Source: Luscinia megarhynchos | Taxonomy: Eukaryota > Chordata > Aves > Passeriformes > Turdidae | Direction: 5' to 3' | Assembly (NCBI GenBank): GCA_034336665.1 | Contig: CM067564.1 | Coordinates: forward strand, 47,105,451-47,169,450 | Length of the DNA stretch: 64,000 bases | Shown: positions 25,075-37,714 of the stretch, in pieces | Position numbering within the stretch: position 1 is the stretch's first letter | How the letters are laid out: each line of letters opens with the position of its first letter | Program-made: the position numbers and the translations under genes | Notes under the pieces: model-generated | What the model saw: only the letters and a program-made list of their open reading frames with translations | What the model was told of the DNA's origin: nothing | Database searches by the model: none

Positions 25075-27667
25075 GACAGTGTTATGAAATGAGATTTAAA
25101 AAATCCCCTACACTTAATTAAAGTTGTTCTTCGAGAGGAAGTCCCAAACCTGTTGGATAAGCATATTCTGAGGTTACTGATTTACTTCTGGGTGTATCTG
25201 AAATAAAATGTTGCAAAAATAGTCGAAAGGACCCAGTTATCCTAAATATGAGGATGCTTCCCCACTTACACAGTCTAATGCACCTGGTGAGGACCTCCTG
25301 GCATATAATGACAATCACCTTGCTGGGGATAATTGGTCCCTGAAACAAGGTATGGACAGGAGAGTCCACCAAATGTCCAGACAGATTTGTGTGTAGCAGC
25401 TGGAAATGTTAACGTGCTGTGGTTTACATCAGCATCGAATATAAATGGAGGTGACTTCAGTGTCTTCCATTTTAAGCTGTATCTAAATCACCTGTACTGT
25501 CCTGAAAACTTTTTTTCTTGGTGAATGCAATGCAGGAAGGTGATGGGCATCACTGGTGTTTAAAAGTCAGAACTGAACCTGAGCTGACATTTCTGAGGAT
25601 GTAAGACTTACACAGAATTCTACCCCAGCAGGAAGGAATAATATTGACTAACAACATTTCAGTCTGCTTTTGGAGACCCTGAATGCACACTGTGCTTATA
25701 ATTTTAGCATGAATATTTTATTTTCATTGCAATATTCTAATAGTGGTATGGTGAAAACTTACAAGAATCAGGTTGGTGGATTGGGATATTTTTTCCCAGT
25801 AAGGGACAAGCACACAGGGAAATGTGATATTTGTCCCAAGAGACTGTAATGTGTAATACAGTTACAAGTACAACTTGATTGGCTAATTAAGACTCTCCAC
25901 ATAAGATTTCCAAATAGATTTTTTTCTGCATTTTATATTGAAGAAACAGCTGAACTTTGCTTGCCTTGCCTGGGAGAAGTTTTACTTACATAGATGCTAA
26001 AACATGGCATAAAATCACTCTTATAGATCTTCTTGTCCTACCTGTGAGACCATCAGGTCATCGTAGCCTGGCATACTCAACCTCTCCATTTTACTGTTAG
26101 CTTTTTTAAATTAATGCAGCATGTTGTAAAGTCTACCTGTACATTTACCCACTTTAAACACTTGGAATTTTCTAAATGCTTTATGTATGTATAATTTTAC
26201 CTTTTTTTCTTAGCATTGCATATTTCAAATACCATCTCATCTCCAGATATCTAGTGAATACTTATTAAAATAGACCCACTGGAAGGGGTCCGTGTAGATT
26301 TAGCATTGGACTTGAAATATTTGCTGGCCCATGGTTGCCATGGAGTATTGATTGAGACATTCCATAAATCTCAATACCATGTTGTACCTGCATATTTGGT
26401 ACCAGCTCTGCAGATGGAATGGCTGTTTAGTGCTTCTTTTATGATCATTAGAGAAAAGAAGGCACTTTCCCTAAACTTTTTCCTAGGAAGATATTTAAAA
26501 TAGGTTGTATGGATTGTTCCTTGTGCAATGGGGAAAAGGTCTAAAGTCTCATGAAACCAACTTGCTCCTTGACTCTTTATAAGAAGAAAAGAAAAAAAAA
26601 ATCCATCAATCCTTTCCATTATGCTGTCTCACAGAATAATGTCTAGCCGACTGACACATACTAAAAAAAAAAGATCACCCAATTCCATGATCTAATTAAG
26701 TTAATTAGGCAGATTCTGACCATGTTCACTTTATGTTCCAAATCCCAATGACTTCGTTGGCTGGGTTTTGGCTGGGCAACTTGCAGTGTCTGTAAAGGCT
26801 GCACTGCCTGGCCTTAGGAACAAACCAATTCTGCAGAGCAGAGGCTCCATCAGGCAGATCCCTGGTAAATGCTGATGGGCAAGCAGCAAGAGGTATTCCA
26901 GAAGTGATGTGAGCTGCCTCTGCTTGACAAAATACCCACCTTTTTCCTGGTTTTAGCTTGTCCCAGCCCTCATTTCCTAATCTGCTCAAACCACAAGAGA
27001 ACTGTTTAGCTAATCAATGATTGAAAAGTATGAACACCAAATTCAATAAGTCAAAAAGAAAACAAACATAAAACCCCACAGAGATAACAAAATGTATGCT
27101 TAAATGCATCATTCAATTACTCTGCTCACTCTTTGCTTCCCATTACGCTCTCCTTTGTCAGTACACTGTGTATCTAAATGGCAATCTCTTTGTGACAAGG
27201 AATTTCTCTTCATGCCTTTACCTGCTGGTGCAGAACACTGTTGGTACTTTGCAAATTTCAAACAATAAAAAGAATTGATTGCAAGCAATGCAGGGCTTGC
27301 ATGATGGCTAGTGAAGCTTCTCAGGATTTTCACTAAGAAGTACTGATGGAGCCACTAAAGTTTGCAGATCTAAGCTGCTCTGGTCTTTACAAACAAGACA
27401 GTTTCAGGTAACTGCTGTTAAAAAACTTTAGTTCCTTAAGTCTCCAAGGGTGATACAAGCCACAGAAGGATTGTGATTGATACAGCATTATTCTTTGGTT
27501 TTTCCAAGAGGATAAGTCAGCCAGGAATCACGTTGCTATTATCTACTGAAAATTGTTTGTCCCCCAGGATGTGTTGTATCAGATTTTTCCATCCAAGATT
27601 TTCATTCTTGAAAGTTCCTTGAAAGCTAGCTCATCAACTTGGCACAAATGGAGCAAACCCCCCTCAG

Positions 27668-27730
27668 AAAGGAGGCTGGAACTAGATGATTTTAGGCTTT
27701 AGTCTCTTCCAATCCAAGGCATTCTGTGTT
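27668..27730 (+). mobile_element. CR1 LINE 3' terminal scrap, sense
   Basis: The block GAGGCTGGAACTAGATGATT, then a T/G-rich variant of the CR1 'AGGTCCCTTCCAACCCAA' segment, then GGCATTCTGTG corresponds to the last 60 or so bases of CR1. The usual terminal octamer repeats are reduced to one worn unit. Confidence 0.8.
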
Positions 27731-29911
27731 TCTTTTCAGCTCAAAGACCATCCTCATTGTTAAATACAGAAGTCCCCTTGGGTCAGAGAATGCAGCCATC
27801 TCCTTTGTCTTGCACCATTCTTAGGAGGTCTTTTTAAATTGCCTGTAATGCAAATAATTCAAAGGCAGAGCTAACATTTATATTATTAGACTGCATGGCA
27901 TCAATGCTTCTTGGGATCTCAAAATCCTCATTTTCAGTGTACTAGCATCTGAAAATGATTGTATGATCCTCTAGAGACGTTGCTTGGATATTGCAAGCAG
28001 ATGTTAGAAAAAAATGAAAATGGATAGTGGTATTGATGAGTCCCATCATAAAAAGATAAAATAAAAATGTCATTACCTTTGCATTGCTGTGTAGCTTAAG
28101 ATGATGAAATGCTGCAGTTATTATGGAAGAAATGGTCTTTTTGCATCCTCCAGCTATAGTCTATTGCACAAGATTAACACTGAGAGTCTTTGCTAATTAG
28201 TTTTTATGGTCAAACAGTTTTCATGAAGTTGGTTTCAAAGAAATCAAAATTAAACTCTTTATAGCTCTGAAAGGTAGAATTATGGAATATGAATGCATAG
28301 ATAATCTTTACAAGCTAGAAGAAAATTATTGTTGAGCAAGTAAAGCTATAAAAAAGACCCAGCAATATTTCAGGTATTGCAATATAGTCTATTTGGGTAA
28401 GTGATGACACTAGGATTTTGGAAATGCAGTTAAAGCAGGGTGGGAGATACATGGGATTGACATTTGCCAACATTCTGTGATGGAAAACTTCGCTCTTTAC
28501 TCATCTTTGTAAAATTAAAATCTATAAGAATAAGATGTGGTGAACTGAATTTATCCCAGCAGAAGAACTGCCACAAATACATCAAAATGCATCATCTCCC
28601 CCTCCACCATTTTGCTCCTTAGTTCCTTTTCACATTGCACTGTTAGTTTGCTATACCTTCAAAATAAGCCATGTACTGGCTTCATCCCACAGCATTACTG
28701 CACCTTCTATTTGAAAGTGTAGTGACAAAAACCAAAATGTGGTGTTGCTTTTCCAAGTTAAACCACCTTAATTTACCTGTGTGCTTGTGCAGATAAGCTT
28801 TACTAAACTGTGGCCCAGCAAATATCCTCTCTCCAGTGAGCCTGTAGCAATTACATTTCACAGACAGAAAGGGAAGCACTGGATTTAGTACAGTTTTCAA
28901 AACAACTTCTGTTTATAGCAGAAAAACATTTAAGCATTTTGGGGCTCATATCCTAGTCACTACCAATAAATTTCTGGCTCCCAGAAGATTTAGCAACTCA
29001 AGTACTTCTGAAAAATCTATCTTTTGTTCACAGGCACTCATAGCTGAATCAAAAGTATTTAATTCTTTTACTGGAAAAAGGAGAGGTGCTAACTGTATCA
29101 GGGGCTACATTTTGTAATCAAGACCATCATTTATAGTGGATAATGGAGACAAAAGCATACAAATCCAAAATAACTAGATGTCTTAACTGTTTCATGAATT
29201 AGCTTTCTGCATCATCAATCCCTTGGAGAGATGAAAACTTTACCTCAAATAACTAAGAAACATCACAGATATGCACAATGGAAATTCTCATAGGCTGTTT
29301 TTGTTCAGGATGGTTTCATGGGAACACATTATTTTTCTACTTGTACTGTGGAGCCCTACAAAAGAGATGTTTGCAGTTCTGATAAGGTTCACATATCTTA
29401 GGTTCCTCATACACTGCTTTCTTTGATTGTTAGTATTTGAATAATTAAGTAATGGGATGAGGTTGAGGATTATTCTGCCTTGGTCTAGATCATTCCAGGT
29501 CTAAGAACCTAATTTAAGAAAATTTAATGTTGTTCCAAAGTAGTACTGGATGACCATGAGATCCTTTCAATAGAATCTTGTCCTCTTGTCCCAGGGTTTG
29601 GAGGTTTTTTGTTGCTTTGGGGCTTTTACCTAGTCTTACAAATTCCCAGTATCATTGTTAAGAAATTAACACATGTATAATAGCAGAATCTTACCCCTTC
29701 AGAGGCACATCTGACCAAAGGCATTTGAGGTAACCATGTCTAGAGGCTTTTCATGCTTTCAAAGTCTTATCAGCTCAATTTCAAAACAGGTGAATTCTCT
29801 CACAGAAAATCTCGACAGCCTGATGAGATCTTCACTTTTTTTTCTTAAGATTGATGATGTAGGCCAAATAAATGTAAAACTTGATTTTGAGATATATCCC
29901 TTCAACTCTTG
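27731..29911. other. Unique AT-rich noncoding sequence
   Basis: No gene, repeat or convincing splice pair was seen between the two sense CR1 scraps. Confidence 0.6.
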
Positions 29912-30028
29912 TGTTCAAAGCCAGGCTGGATGGGGTGTTGAACAGCCTGGGCTACTGGAAGGTCTCCCTGCCCATAGCAAGGGATTGGAACAAGAAGATC
30001 TTTAAGGTCTCTTCTAACTCAATTTTTT
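29912..30028 (+). mobile_element. CR1 LINE 3' fragment, sense
   Basis: The ordered CR1 3' UTR phrases GTTCAAAGCCAGGCTGGATG, TGAACAGCCTGGGCTACTGG, CTGCCCATAGCAAGGGATTG and AAGGTCTCTTCTAACTCAA are present. The copy then breaks into a T run in place of the terminal octamers. It is short and inactive. Confidence 0.9.
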
Positions 30029-33000
30029 TTGTGACCCCAAAAATGCTCCAATGACTGCTGTTTTCTATTCAAGACAGCACTATCTCTCCAGTAATAAATT
30101 CATCTATTACTACACCAGATTAAAGATGTGAAGTCTTGGAAATGCAGCAATAGGTTAAAATATGGAGTGGCCCAGATATACTCCATTAATAAAAGAAAAA
30201 AAAAACATATTTCAAGCACTGGGAAAAGTTTCTTTAGTTGTTGTAAAATTGTTCAACAGAGTCAGTACAAGAAAAGGAGCTGGCACCATTAAATCATTAA
30301 GAGAATACACTTCTTACTTGCAAGTTACGATTAATTTTTTCTGAAGCTTAAATGCAATAAACCCCTGTTGTGTGGCAGAGACTGTGACATTCTGTTACAG
30401 GTTAATTTCTTTCCTTGCAAATTAGAAAATAGTGTGACTTGCAAAACAGGGGAGAGAAGGGGGAAATATGCCAGCAGCTGTGCTTAGACTTTTTTTGCCT
30501 TTTGGCTTCTTTCATTTTCTAGTCTGCTGCATTTCTTCTTTCAGTGATTTGGATGCTAGATGCCAATTTGAATTTCCAGTGCATTTAGCATCCTACAACA
30601 CCAGGGAATCTAAAAGAGAATTAAGAATACACAGGGCATTAAAAGAAATGAAGATATATTTTTCATCAGTCCTTTCTATCTTTTTACCTCTCTGTGATCA
30701 CAGTGATAACAGCATCCAGCAAACCATTGCCACAAAGAGCCAGTCACACATTTATTTTGCAAAGGTGTGTTTATAGCAGGAACTAGGTGGGGCTGGCTCG
30801 TCGCTTGCAATCTGTGGAGGGCTCTTTCCCAGATCAACAGACTATAAGATTGTTTTCCTGGATATGAGCCACTGATGGACCCACACAGGCTAGTGAGAGT
30901 CATGTAAGAGTCTTTTATCCTGTCTCAGCAGGGACATCTTCCCCATGGGCTTCACGAGAGAGTGTTTTCCTAGCAGCGGATTTAGCGGGGGGAGAGAGGG
31001 GATGGAAAGAAGATTAATGTTTCTGCCAGTTCCCCGCAAGTTCACAGAAAATATTGGCTAGAGCATGAGTGGCCCGACTTCGTCATGCTCCAGCCTTTTC
31101 TCTGTACTTAGAGTGGCATGTTTTTAATCAAATGTGAAATATAGCTTTAGCAGGTCGAATGGATTAGCCTTCCTTGTAAGTAACTCTGCCTGCTTTAGTC
31201 AAGAGTGCAACTTTTTTTTTTTTAAATGTTTCACACTTAAGGTTGTCGTCTTTAACTTCATCAGTTTAATGGGTCTTTGGAGTTTTGATTGTTAAAGATG
31301 GGAACTATTTAATAGCTGTATCCAATTGAGCTTCCAAGTACATACCGTGAAGACAGCAAGGTAAGAAACTCCTCAGCTGGTCTATCATAAAAGTTAGGAA
31401 AGGCTTGAGACAAACAGGGGGTTCTGTTCCTTTTTTAATACCATATTGGGATTACACTGATTCTAAATATTTAAGTTTTCTTTGCTTTGAGATTTCAAAT
31501 CTGCCTATGTTTAGGAAGTGAATACCCTCGTACTCAAAAACTGGGAAATCTGTTCATGACAATGTACATAACTGATTCCCCTCCTCTAATGCTGGTTGTT
31601 ATTTATCAGAATCTCATCAGTCTCCTGTTCTTATACAGCACTGAAGTTATCCAAGATAACGGGGGATTTTCAGCTACCTTATTTCTGGGCCTCAGAATCA
31701 GCTGAGCCTCTAATAAAGTTAGGCTGTTCGTATCAAACCATCCCTTATCAGTAATGCACTTTGAAAGCTGTTCTATCTGGTTAAATCCAAGTGTAATAAT
31801 AGACATAGTACCTGTCACATCCTTAGGCTGCTCTAAAGTGTTGTTGCTCCGCTAAAATAAATAGTTGAGGTGATTTCTCCATGCCAAGAAATTCAAGTAA
31901 ATGTTGGAGATAATTTTAAAAATAATTTGATTTTCAGTTACTGAAGTTTTTTTTTTTTAATTTATTAATCACTGCAGTATTTCAGTGTTAGATATAGTGT
32001 GAAATGGCTGTCACTTTTTCTTGCAACTCAGAAAAATTTGTGTGTATGTGTGTTATTTGTACTTATCTTTTACATTTCTGGCCTGTGGTTCAATGTGTCA
32101 TTCAGACAAGTTTCTAGGAACTTGTTCATTTTGCTAAGCATAGTTATAAAAATGAAATTTCAAAAAAAATTCTCAAATTTTCTAAAGCTGACTTTATATG
32201 AATCCATGGAATTAAAAGACTAAAGAGGGAAAAAAAGTAAAAATATATCCAAAGATTCATGGGCTGAAAGAGATCTCCTGTCTTAAGATAAGGTTCTGTT
32301 GCATAGAGGTAGATAGGAAATTTTTAATATTCTGTTTATTAGAAACCAACAATGAGCTCTCTGAAGACCCTATCTGACATGACTCCCTGTCATGTCAAAA
32401 TCTGTCCTTCTGTGCTGCAGCAGTCAGCAATGTGATAGCAGACTGTAAAAACTCCAGCAGTCCTGACATTCTCCAAAACTCTCAGGCCATGGAGAACAGG
32501 ATAACATGGTAGCTTGGCCTTTTACCATTGGATTAAAAATGCAAGACATAGTTCTTTGATTTCCATGGGGATCATCTGCTGTTCATTGCAATGTGACAAA
32601 ATTCATTCCTTACCATAATAGATTTATATATTATCTTAAAGGGGAAAAAATAAAAATATTGTACTCCAGCAGTATTGCAAAAGATGTTGGAACCAGATTC
32701 TCTGTTTCGTATTCCCAGCTCCTCACACATTCCAGTCACGTATCTTATCTGTTCCTCTGCCTGTCTGTCCATTAAGTAGGAATAAAATTCAAAGGATGCC
32801 TGGTGTCTTCTGCACTTTTTTAATTTGACTGTTGGTTCAAGGCCATGTTTCAGCAAAGCATGTCAGCATTTGTTTAAGTCTCACTGCCTTCAGAGATGAG
32901 CGCAGTGTTTTGAGAAACTGAGGCCTCTGAAGCTATGAGAAGACAGTACATCCTCAGTATAAATAATATCTCTTGCTTTATCTGATTAGTGATGGGCCAT

Positions 33001-33351
33001 GCTTTCTTTTTTTCCCTGCTTTTTAAAGCAACTGCCTTCATTTATCACCATCCAGGGACATATTTGGGTAGTCAGTGGACAGAAAACACGGCATGAATCT
33101 GTTGGAAAAATAATTTGGCTCGTGTAGTTCTTCTAAATATAACTCCTTGATCAAAGCACAGAGTGTCTTTTATAAGTCCTATCCAAAACAGATATTAGAT
33201 GAAGAATATACTGAAGCCTTCAGACTCTTGACTGTGCCTTTTCAAAGGCATGCCATCCTGAACGTACCATCATATGATGCTGTTTGAACTGAACAAACAT
33301 TTTTCCTTCAACTTCTTTCTCTTGCATTATACAGCTTAAAAAACCCAAACC

Positions 33352-33370
33352 AAAAAAAAAAAAAAAAAAA
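33352..33370. repeat. Poly-A run (19)
   Basis: Nineteen A residues after AACCCAAACC. No retrocopy body was recognised upstream. Confidence 0.95.
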
Positions 33371-33626
33371 GCCTCTTCAATTAAAATGCTGGGGATTTTG
33401 AAGGCTGCTGAAGAGATGTTGTACTGTTATGTCTTAGAACCAAATTTTTTTTTTATTTTTCACAACTTATGGACATAAATAAACATAAATTGTTTCAGGG
33501 TTTTGTGCTACGTTCATAAACATGAAAGTCCTTGCAGCTGAAATGGAATCCTTCTGAAATGACAGTTAATAAAAATATTTTTGATTTAGCTACTAACCAG
33601 TTTATACTGTAACAAGTGTCTTTCAG

Positions 33627-33657
33627 GTGACTCTTACTGTCTTGGGCGGAGATACAG
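33627..33657 (+). other. Candidate 31-nt exon, weak
   Basis: An acceptor-like GTGTCTTTCAG ends at 33626 and a donor-like CAG followed by GTGAGG begins at 33658. The 31 bases between include a GC-rich core (CTTGGGCGGAG). The pyrimidine tract is short and the length is not a multiple of three, so inclusion in a coding transcript would shift the frame. It could easily be chance. Confidence 0.12.
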
Positions 33658-34424
33658 GTGAGGGCATAAGAATATTACTAAACCCTGGTGAATCTTTGCC
33701 AATTACTGAGCATTGAAACTTCATTGAAATGCTTTTCCAATGCTGTGGTTTTCTAAAACAAAATTATTAGCTGCTCTGGGGGTGCAATCACAGGAGAGAA
33801 GGACGTGCAGAGGCACGAGGCTTTCCTACAAGTGCACCAGGGAGAGAAAGCTGTTGTTCCTGTAAAACTGCCACAAACAGTGCTAATTAATATACTGATT
33901 TTACAAGTGATGTAGGGGACTTGTGTAGACAGAATTAATTATTAAGATCTCTTTCTTCAAAACGCTGTTTCTAAGCTGCTTTGCATGATTATAATGTGAA
34001 TGTGCCCTACAAAGGAGTTGCAGATCTAAGATCACATCCAGACAACAGTCATGTACTTTACCAGCAGCTGGAAGATGAGTGTATGCACACACCTGGTAAA
34101 ATTAGGGAGCCTGGTTTGGAGAGATGCTGTCAGGATCAAAGCCTGGGGGTGCAACACAGTGAGTGAAGTCAACATGCTTCAGGGGAAAGGAAAACTTTAC
34201 CAAGTCAGTGACAATCCCTGTGACTGCTCCCTCGCTTTCTAGTTTTTAAAGTATAAAGTTTTTTGATGGTTCTGTGAACTTTAGCATGTCATTTTCATCA
34301 GAATGCAGAGAGGGATGTAGTAAACAAATCCTGCTCTGATTATGCTGGAATTGCACTCTCTTGGTGCTGGATTTACTCCTGAATTACCTGCAGTAATCTG
34401 CAGTAGCTATTCTATAGTGAGCTG

Positions 34425-34545
34425 GGTTTATTTTTGGTTTGGTTTGGGTTTGGACTGTTTAAGGTTTTCTTTTGTTGGTTTGTTGGGGTTATTTTTAATT
34501 TTTTTTGGTTGGTTGGTTTGGTTTTGGGTTTGGTGGTTTTTTCGC
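34425..34545 (+). repeat. T/G-rich strand-asymmetric low-complexity tract
   Basis: About 120 bases are almost free of A and C on the + strand, with repeated GGTTT, GGTTG and GGGTTT units, for example GGTTGGTTGGTTTGG at about 34508-34522. Closely spaced G pairs and triplets could form two-layer G-quadruplexes on this strand; this is a prediction from the pattern only. A smaller tract of the same kind lies at about 63200-63256. Confidence 0.8.
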
Positions 34546-34974
34546 AGCTTTCCAATTGAGGTTCATGCTTCAGGGACCTATGTTTAGAATTACAGCAAAA
34601 ATCAGACCTTGCAGCAGAGAAGGATTTGCAACAGACCAAAGGCCAGATTGTTATTTCTAATGCTGATTTTGTTCTTAGCCCTACATAGTGATGCTCCTCA
34701 TGTCTGGAGCACATATAAAAATGAGGTATTGATGACTTTCAGACTCCAAAACCCTTTTGGCTTGTCTAGAATGCAATTATATAAGTGGCAGTAAGTGATG
34801 CCTCAATGAGATTAATATAGGCTGCTTTTCTCCTCACTGCTACAGGTAGGAATGAGAAGATCTAGAGAATGACTATTGAAAGTATTAAACAATTAAGGTG
34901 GGTAGTAAAAAGTGGAGACTGAATGGGTTTCTTTCTTTAACTTCATGATAATTTGAAGAAATTAGTAGCTGCAT

Positions 34975-35010
34975 TATATAAACCATCAGATGTGATGATG
35001 GTTTGTATAT
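34975..35010. repeat. Hairpin, 14-bp stem with one bulge
   Basis: The left arm TATATAAACCATCA and the right arm TGATGGTTTGTATATA pair around a 7-base loop (GATGTGA), with a single unpaired G in the right arm. It is an AT-rich palindrome with no known role. Confidence 0.8.
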
Positions 35011-35630
35011 AATATATAAACTATGTATAAAGCTTATTTCACTAAAGAGCAGCTTCAAAAGATCTAATGCTCCTTCTCAAATCTGATTATAAGCAAATGG
35101 AGAATATTTAATGATTCAAGTCTCTCTTTACAGCCTAAATGTCTACATCCATCTAACTTAATAAGATTAAAAATTGAGTTTTTGCAATTTGAAAGCAATT
35201 TAGTAAACCAAATGACAATAGTGAACAAATAGAGGTTCAGCCTCCACTGATAGGGTCATGTCTCCATTCTGGTTGGGTTTGGGGCAGAATCTGTTCACAA
35301 TTTTACATCTCTATAAATTGACAGTGACTTCATTAGTGCCACTATACCCAATCTGTGTAGTTCAAGTAAGAACTGAGGCCCTGGAGGTCGAAAAGCACAA
35401 TGTCAAATTGCAATAACTGTGAAGCCAATCACTGTATAATTTCCCTCAGGTTTCATGGGTAGTGAAGTATCTGGATACCTGGATAAACTTTGAATAGTTG
35501 GGGCAATATAAATTCTGGGGGTTGAATTGAGGAACTGAGATTTCAGGAAATGAATGTTTATTTAGGGTTGTATGCTTGTTTGTTATACCACAGAAAGTGA
35601 AAGGATTGCTTTTATTATATTTCTGTAATT

Positions 35631-36545
35631 CATAGGACCACAGAATAGTTTTGGGTTGGAAGGAACCTTAAAGATCATCTAAAGATCATGGGCATGTACA
35701 CCTTCCTCTATCCCAGGTTGCTCCAAGCCCTGTCCAGCCTGGCTTTGGACATTTCCAAGGATGGCACATTTACAAATTCTCTGGGCAGCCTCTGCGAGTG
35801 TCTCAACACCCTCTCAGTAAAAAAATTTTTTCCCAATACCTAATCTAAACCTGCCCTCTGTCAATTTCAAGCTGTTGCCCCTTTGTGCTGTCACTTCATG
35901 CCCTTATAAAAAATTTTCCACCTCTCTTACAAACCCCTTTTTGGTACTGGAGGATGCTATAAGGTATCCCCAGAGCCTTCTGCTCTCCAGACTCAAGAAT
36001 TCCAACTCTCAAAACCTCTCTTAACAGGAGAGATGCTCCAGCATTGTGATCCTCTTGATGGCCTCCTCTGAACTTGTTATTTTTGGGAACATGAGATGTG
36101 TGCTTCTTCCAGGGTCCAGACCCTACCAGGGTAGAGGGGCAGGATCACCTCCCTTGACCTGCTGGCCACGTTTCTCATGATTCAGCCCAGGACACATTTG
36201 GTTTTCTGGGATGTGAGCATACCTTGCTGGGTCACGTTGAGCTTTGTGTCCCCCAATACCCCAAGTTCTCCTCCCCAGGGCTGCTCTCAATCCATTCTCT
36301 GCCCAGCCTGTGCTTGTGTTTGGGATTTCCCTGACCCAGGTGCATTTGGCCTTGTTCAGTTTCATGAGGTTTGCACAGTTCCATCCCTCAGCCTGTCCAG
36401 GTCCCTCTGGATGACATCCCTTCCCTCCAGGATGTCATCTGCACCACTCAGCTCAGTGTTGGGGTACAAACTTGCTGAGGCTGCACTCAATCCACTGTCT
36501 GTGCTGCCAACAAAAATGTTAAGTGTGCCCATTGATGTGTGATAG
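35631..36545 (-). mobile_element. CR1 LINE fragment, antisense, about 0.9 kb
   Basis: On the + strand it opens with CATAGGACCACAGAATAG and TTGGGTTGGAAGGAACC, the reversed CR1 terminus, then runs through the whole 3' UTR. At its far end lies the C-terminal part of the reverse transcriptase frame: translation of the complement gives MKLNKAKCTW near 36365, the CR1 'NKAKC' motif, followed by a frame that soon departs from the expected sequence. It is therefore broken by frameshifts. A perfect 10-bp inverted repeat (GATGACATCC / GGATGTCATC, 36410-36439) lies inside. It is 5'-truncated and inactive. Open frames read through this block on the + strand are artefacts of the element. Confidence 0.95.
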
Positions 36546-37122
36546 CCCATTCACTACAAAATAAACCACACCAGGGAAAAAGTCTTGCTTCTTTCTTGAA
36601 AGTATAATATTAAAACACATTGAACTTAAAAATAAGTCAATTGAATTTCATTGTGGAAGAATCACTTCAAAAGTTACCTAAACTGATACTAACAGTGTGC
36701 TGGGAAATCAAGCAACAGAACAAAATTCTGATCTTATTTATGCTGATATAATTAAGGAAGATTGTAGGCTCTTTGGTCTTTAAGGTGATCCTCGTGCATG
36801 AGGAGGGACAATGGGGGCCACAATAATAAAACTAATACACCAAAGAAAATCACTGACACTGCTGTAAAGCTGCTTTATGGGTAACAGTAAAGCTGCTCAA
36901 CACATAAAGCATCCATAACACATTTTTCTCAGGAGTTTGTTCACATAATACTCACACGAGTGTGGGAATGAGAGGAGTGATTATCTTCCACATTAAAGTC
37001 TTTTTTATGTCTCTCTGGAATATAAAGCAGCTGTAGGAAAGAATTTACACCTATACTCAGCTCCCTGCACATGATGTCTGGAACATAGAGGTGATATGTG
37101 TGTGAGTGAGTTGAACAATGCC

Positions 37123-37135
37123 TATATATATATAT
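37123..37135. repeat. (TA)n short microsatellite
   Basis: Six TA units within AT-rich sequence. Confidence 0.85.
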
Positions 37136-37180
37136 TTCAGTGCCAAATAGGGTTTTCTGCTCTGCAGTGCTCATAGGGAA

Positions 37181-37216
37181 GCTTGAGCACAGGATTTTGC
37201 TTGAGCACAGGACTTT
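37181..37216. repeat. 18-bp tandem duplication, two copies
   Basis: GCTTGAGCACAGGATTTT is followed directly by GCTTGAGCACAGGACTTT, with one mismatch. It looks like a recent local duplication. Confidence 0.95.
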
Positions 37217-37680
37217 GACAGGCTCCCAGATTGTGCTGGTGCCCTTTCTAGGAGTGGGTTTATTCAAGGCAACATGAAATAAAGTCTGCTAACCTTGTCC
37301 CTACTGCAGACAAAGGGGGGTGGTGGCCTCCCTGTCTCTGCAGAGAGGAATCTGGGGTGTTGAGCTGCCAGCTGCTCCTGCTGTAGGTACATCTGAGGAT
37401 GGTGCCGGGGAAGGACTCAGATTTTAGGCCAGACAATGTGGAAGAGGCGAGATGTCTGCAGTGAGCACTTGTGTGCACTGTGCAGGGCAGCTGGTGTCAC
37501 TGCTCCTGTTTGCTTTCCTGCCTCTTGGGGCTTTATGGAAAATCCCATCTATTATGTTGCAAAAAAATAGATCAGTCTGTGTCTGCAGCTCTTGTATGCA
37601 GAGCAGCACTGATAGCCATGTCATCCTCAACTTCTCTAGTGCTGGTAAAGCTGCTATTTCTCCTCTACTTGAACATAAAA

Positions 37681-37714
37681 ATTAAAAAAAAAAAAAAATA
37701 AAAAAAAAAATTAA
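37681..37714. repeat. A-rich tract
   Basis: A15 and A10 runs are separated by a single T, with ATT and TTAAA flanks. Confidence 0.9.

Larger units (their letters stand above)
21001..27667. other. Unique noncoding sequence
   Basis: No recognised gene or CR1 copy. It contains an A run at 22801-22815, a 30-base T run at 24182-24211 and a 19-base A run at 25056-25074. GC-richer patches around 22080-22600 and 24000-24170 carry only short overlapping open frames. Confidence 0.55.
30029..35630. other. Unique noncoding sequence
   Basis: No recognised gene or CR1 copy. It includes a perfect 9-bp stem hairpin at 32375-32397, an A run at 33352-33370, a candidate 31-nt exon at 33627-33657, a T/G-skewed tract at 34425-34545 and a hairpin at 34975-35010. 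Confidence 0.55.

Noticed and set aside
36177..36542. 121-codon open frame on the + strand
   Set aside because: Lies wholly inside an antisense CR1 copy and is the wrong strand for its coding region.
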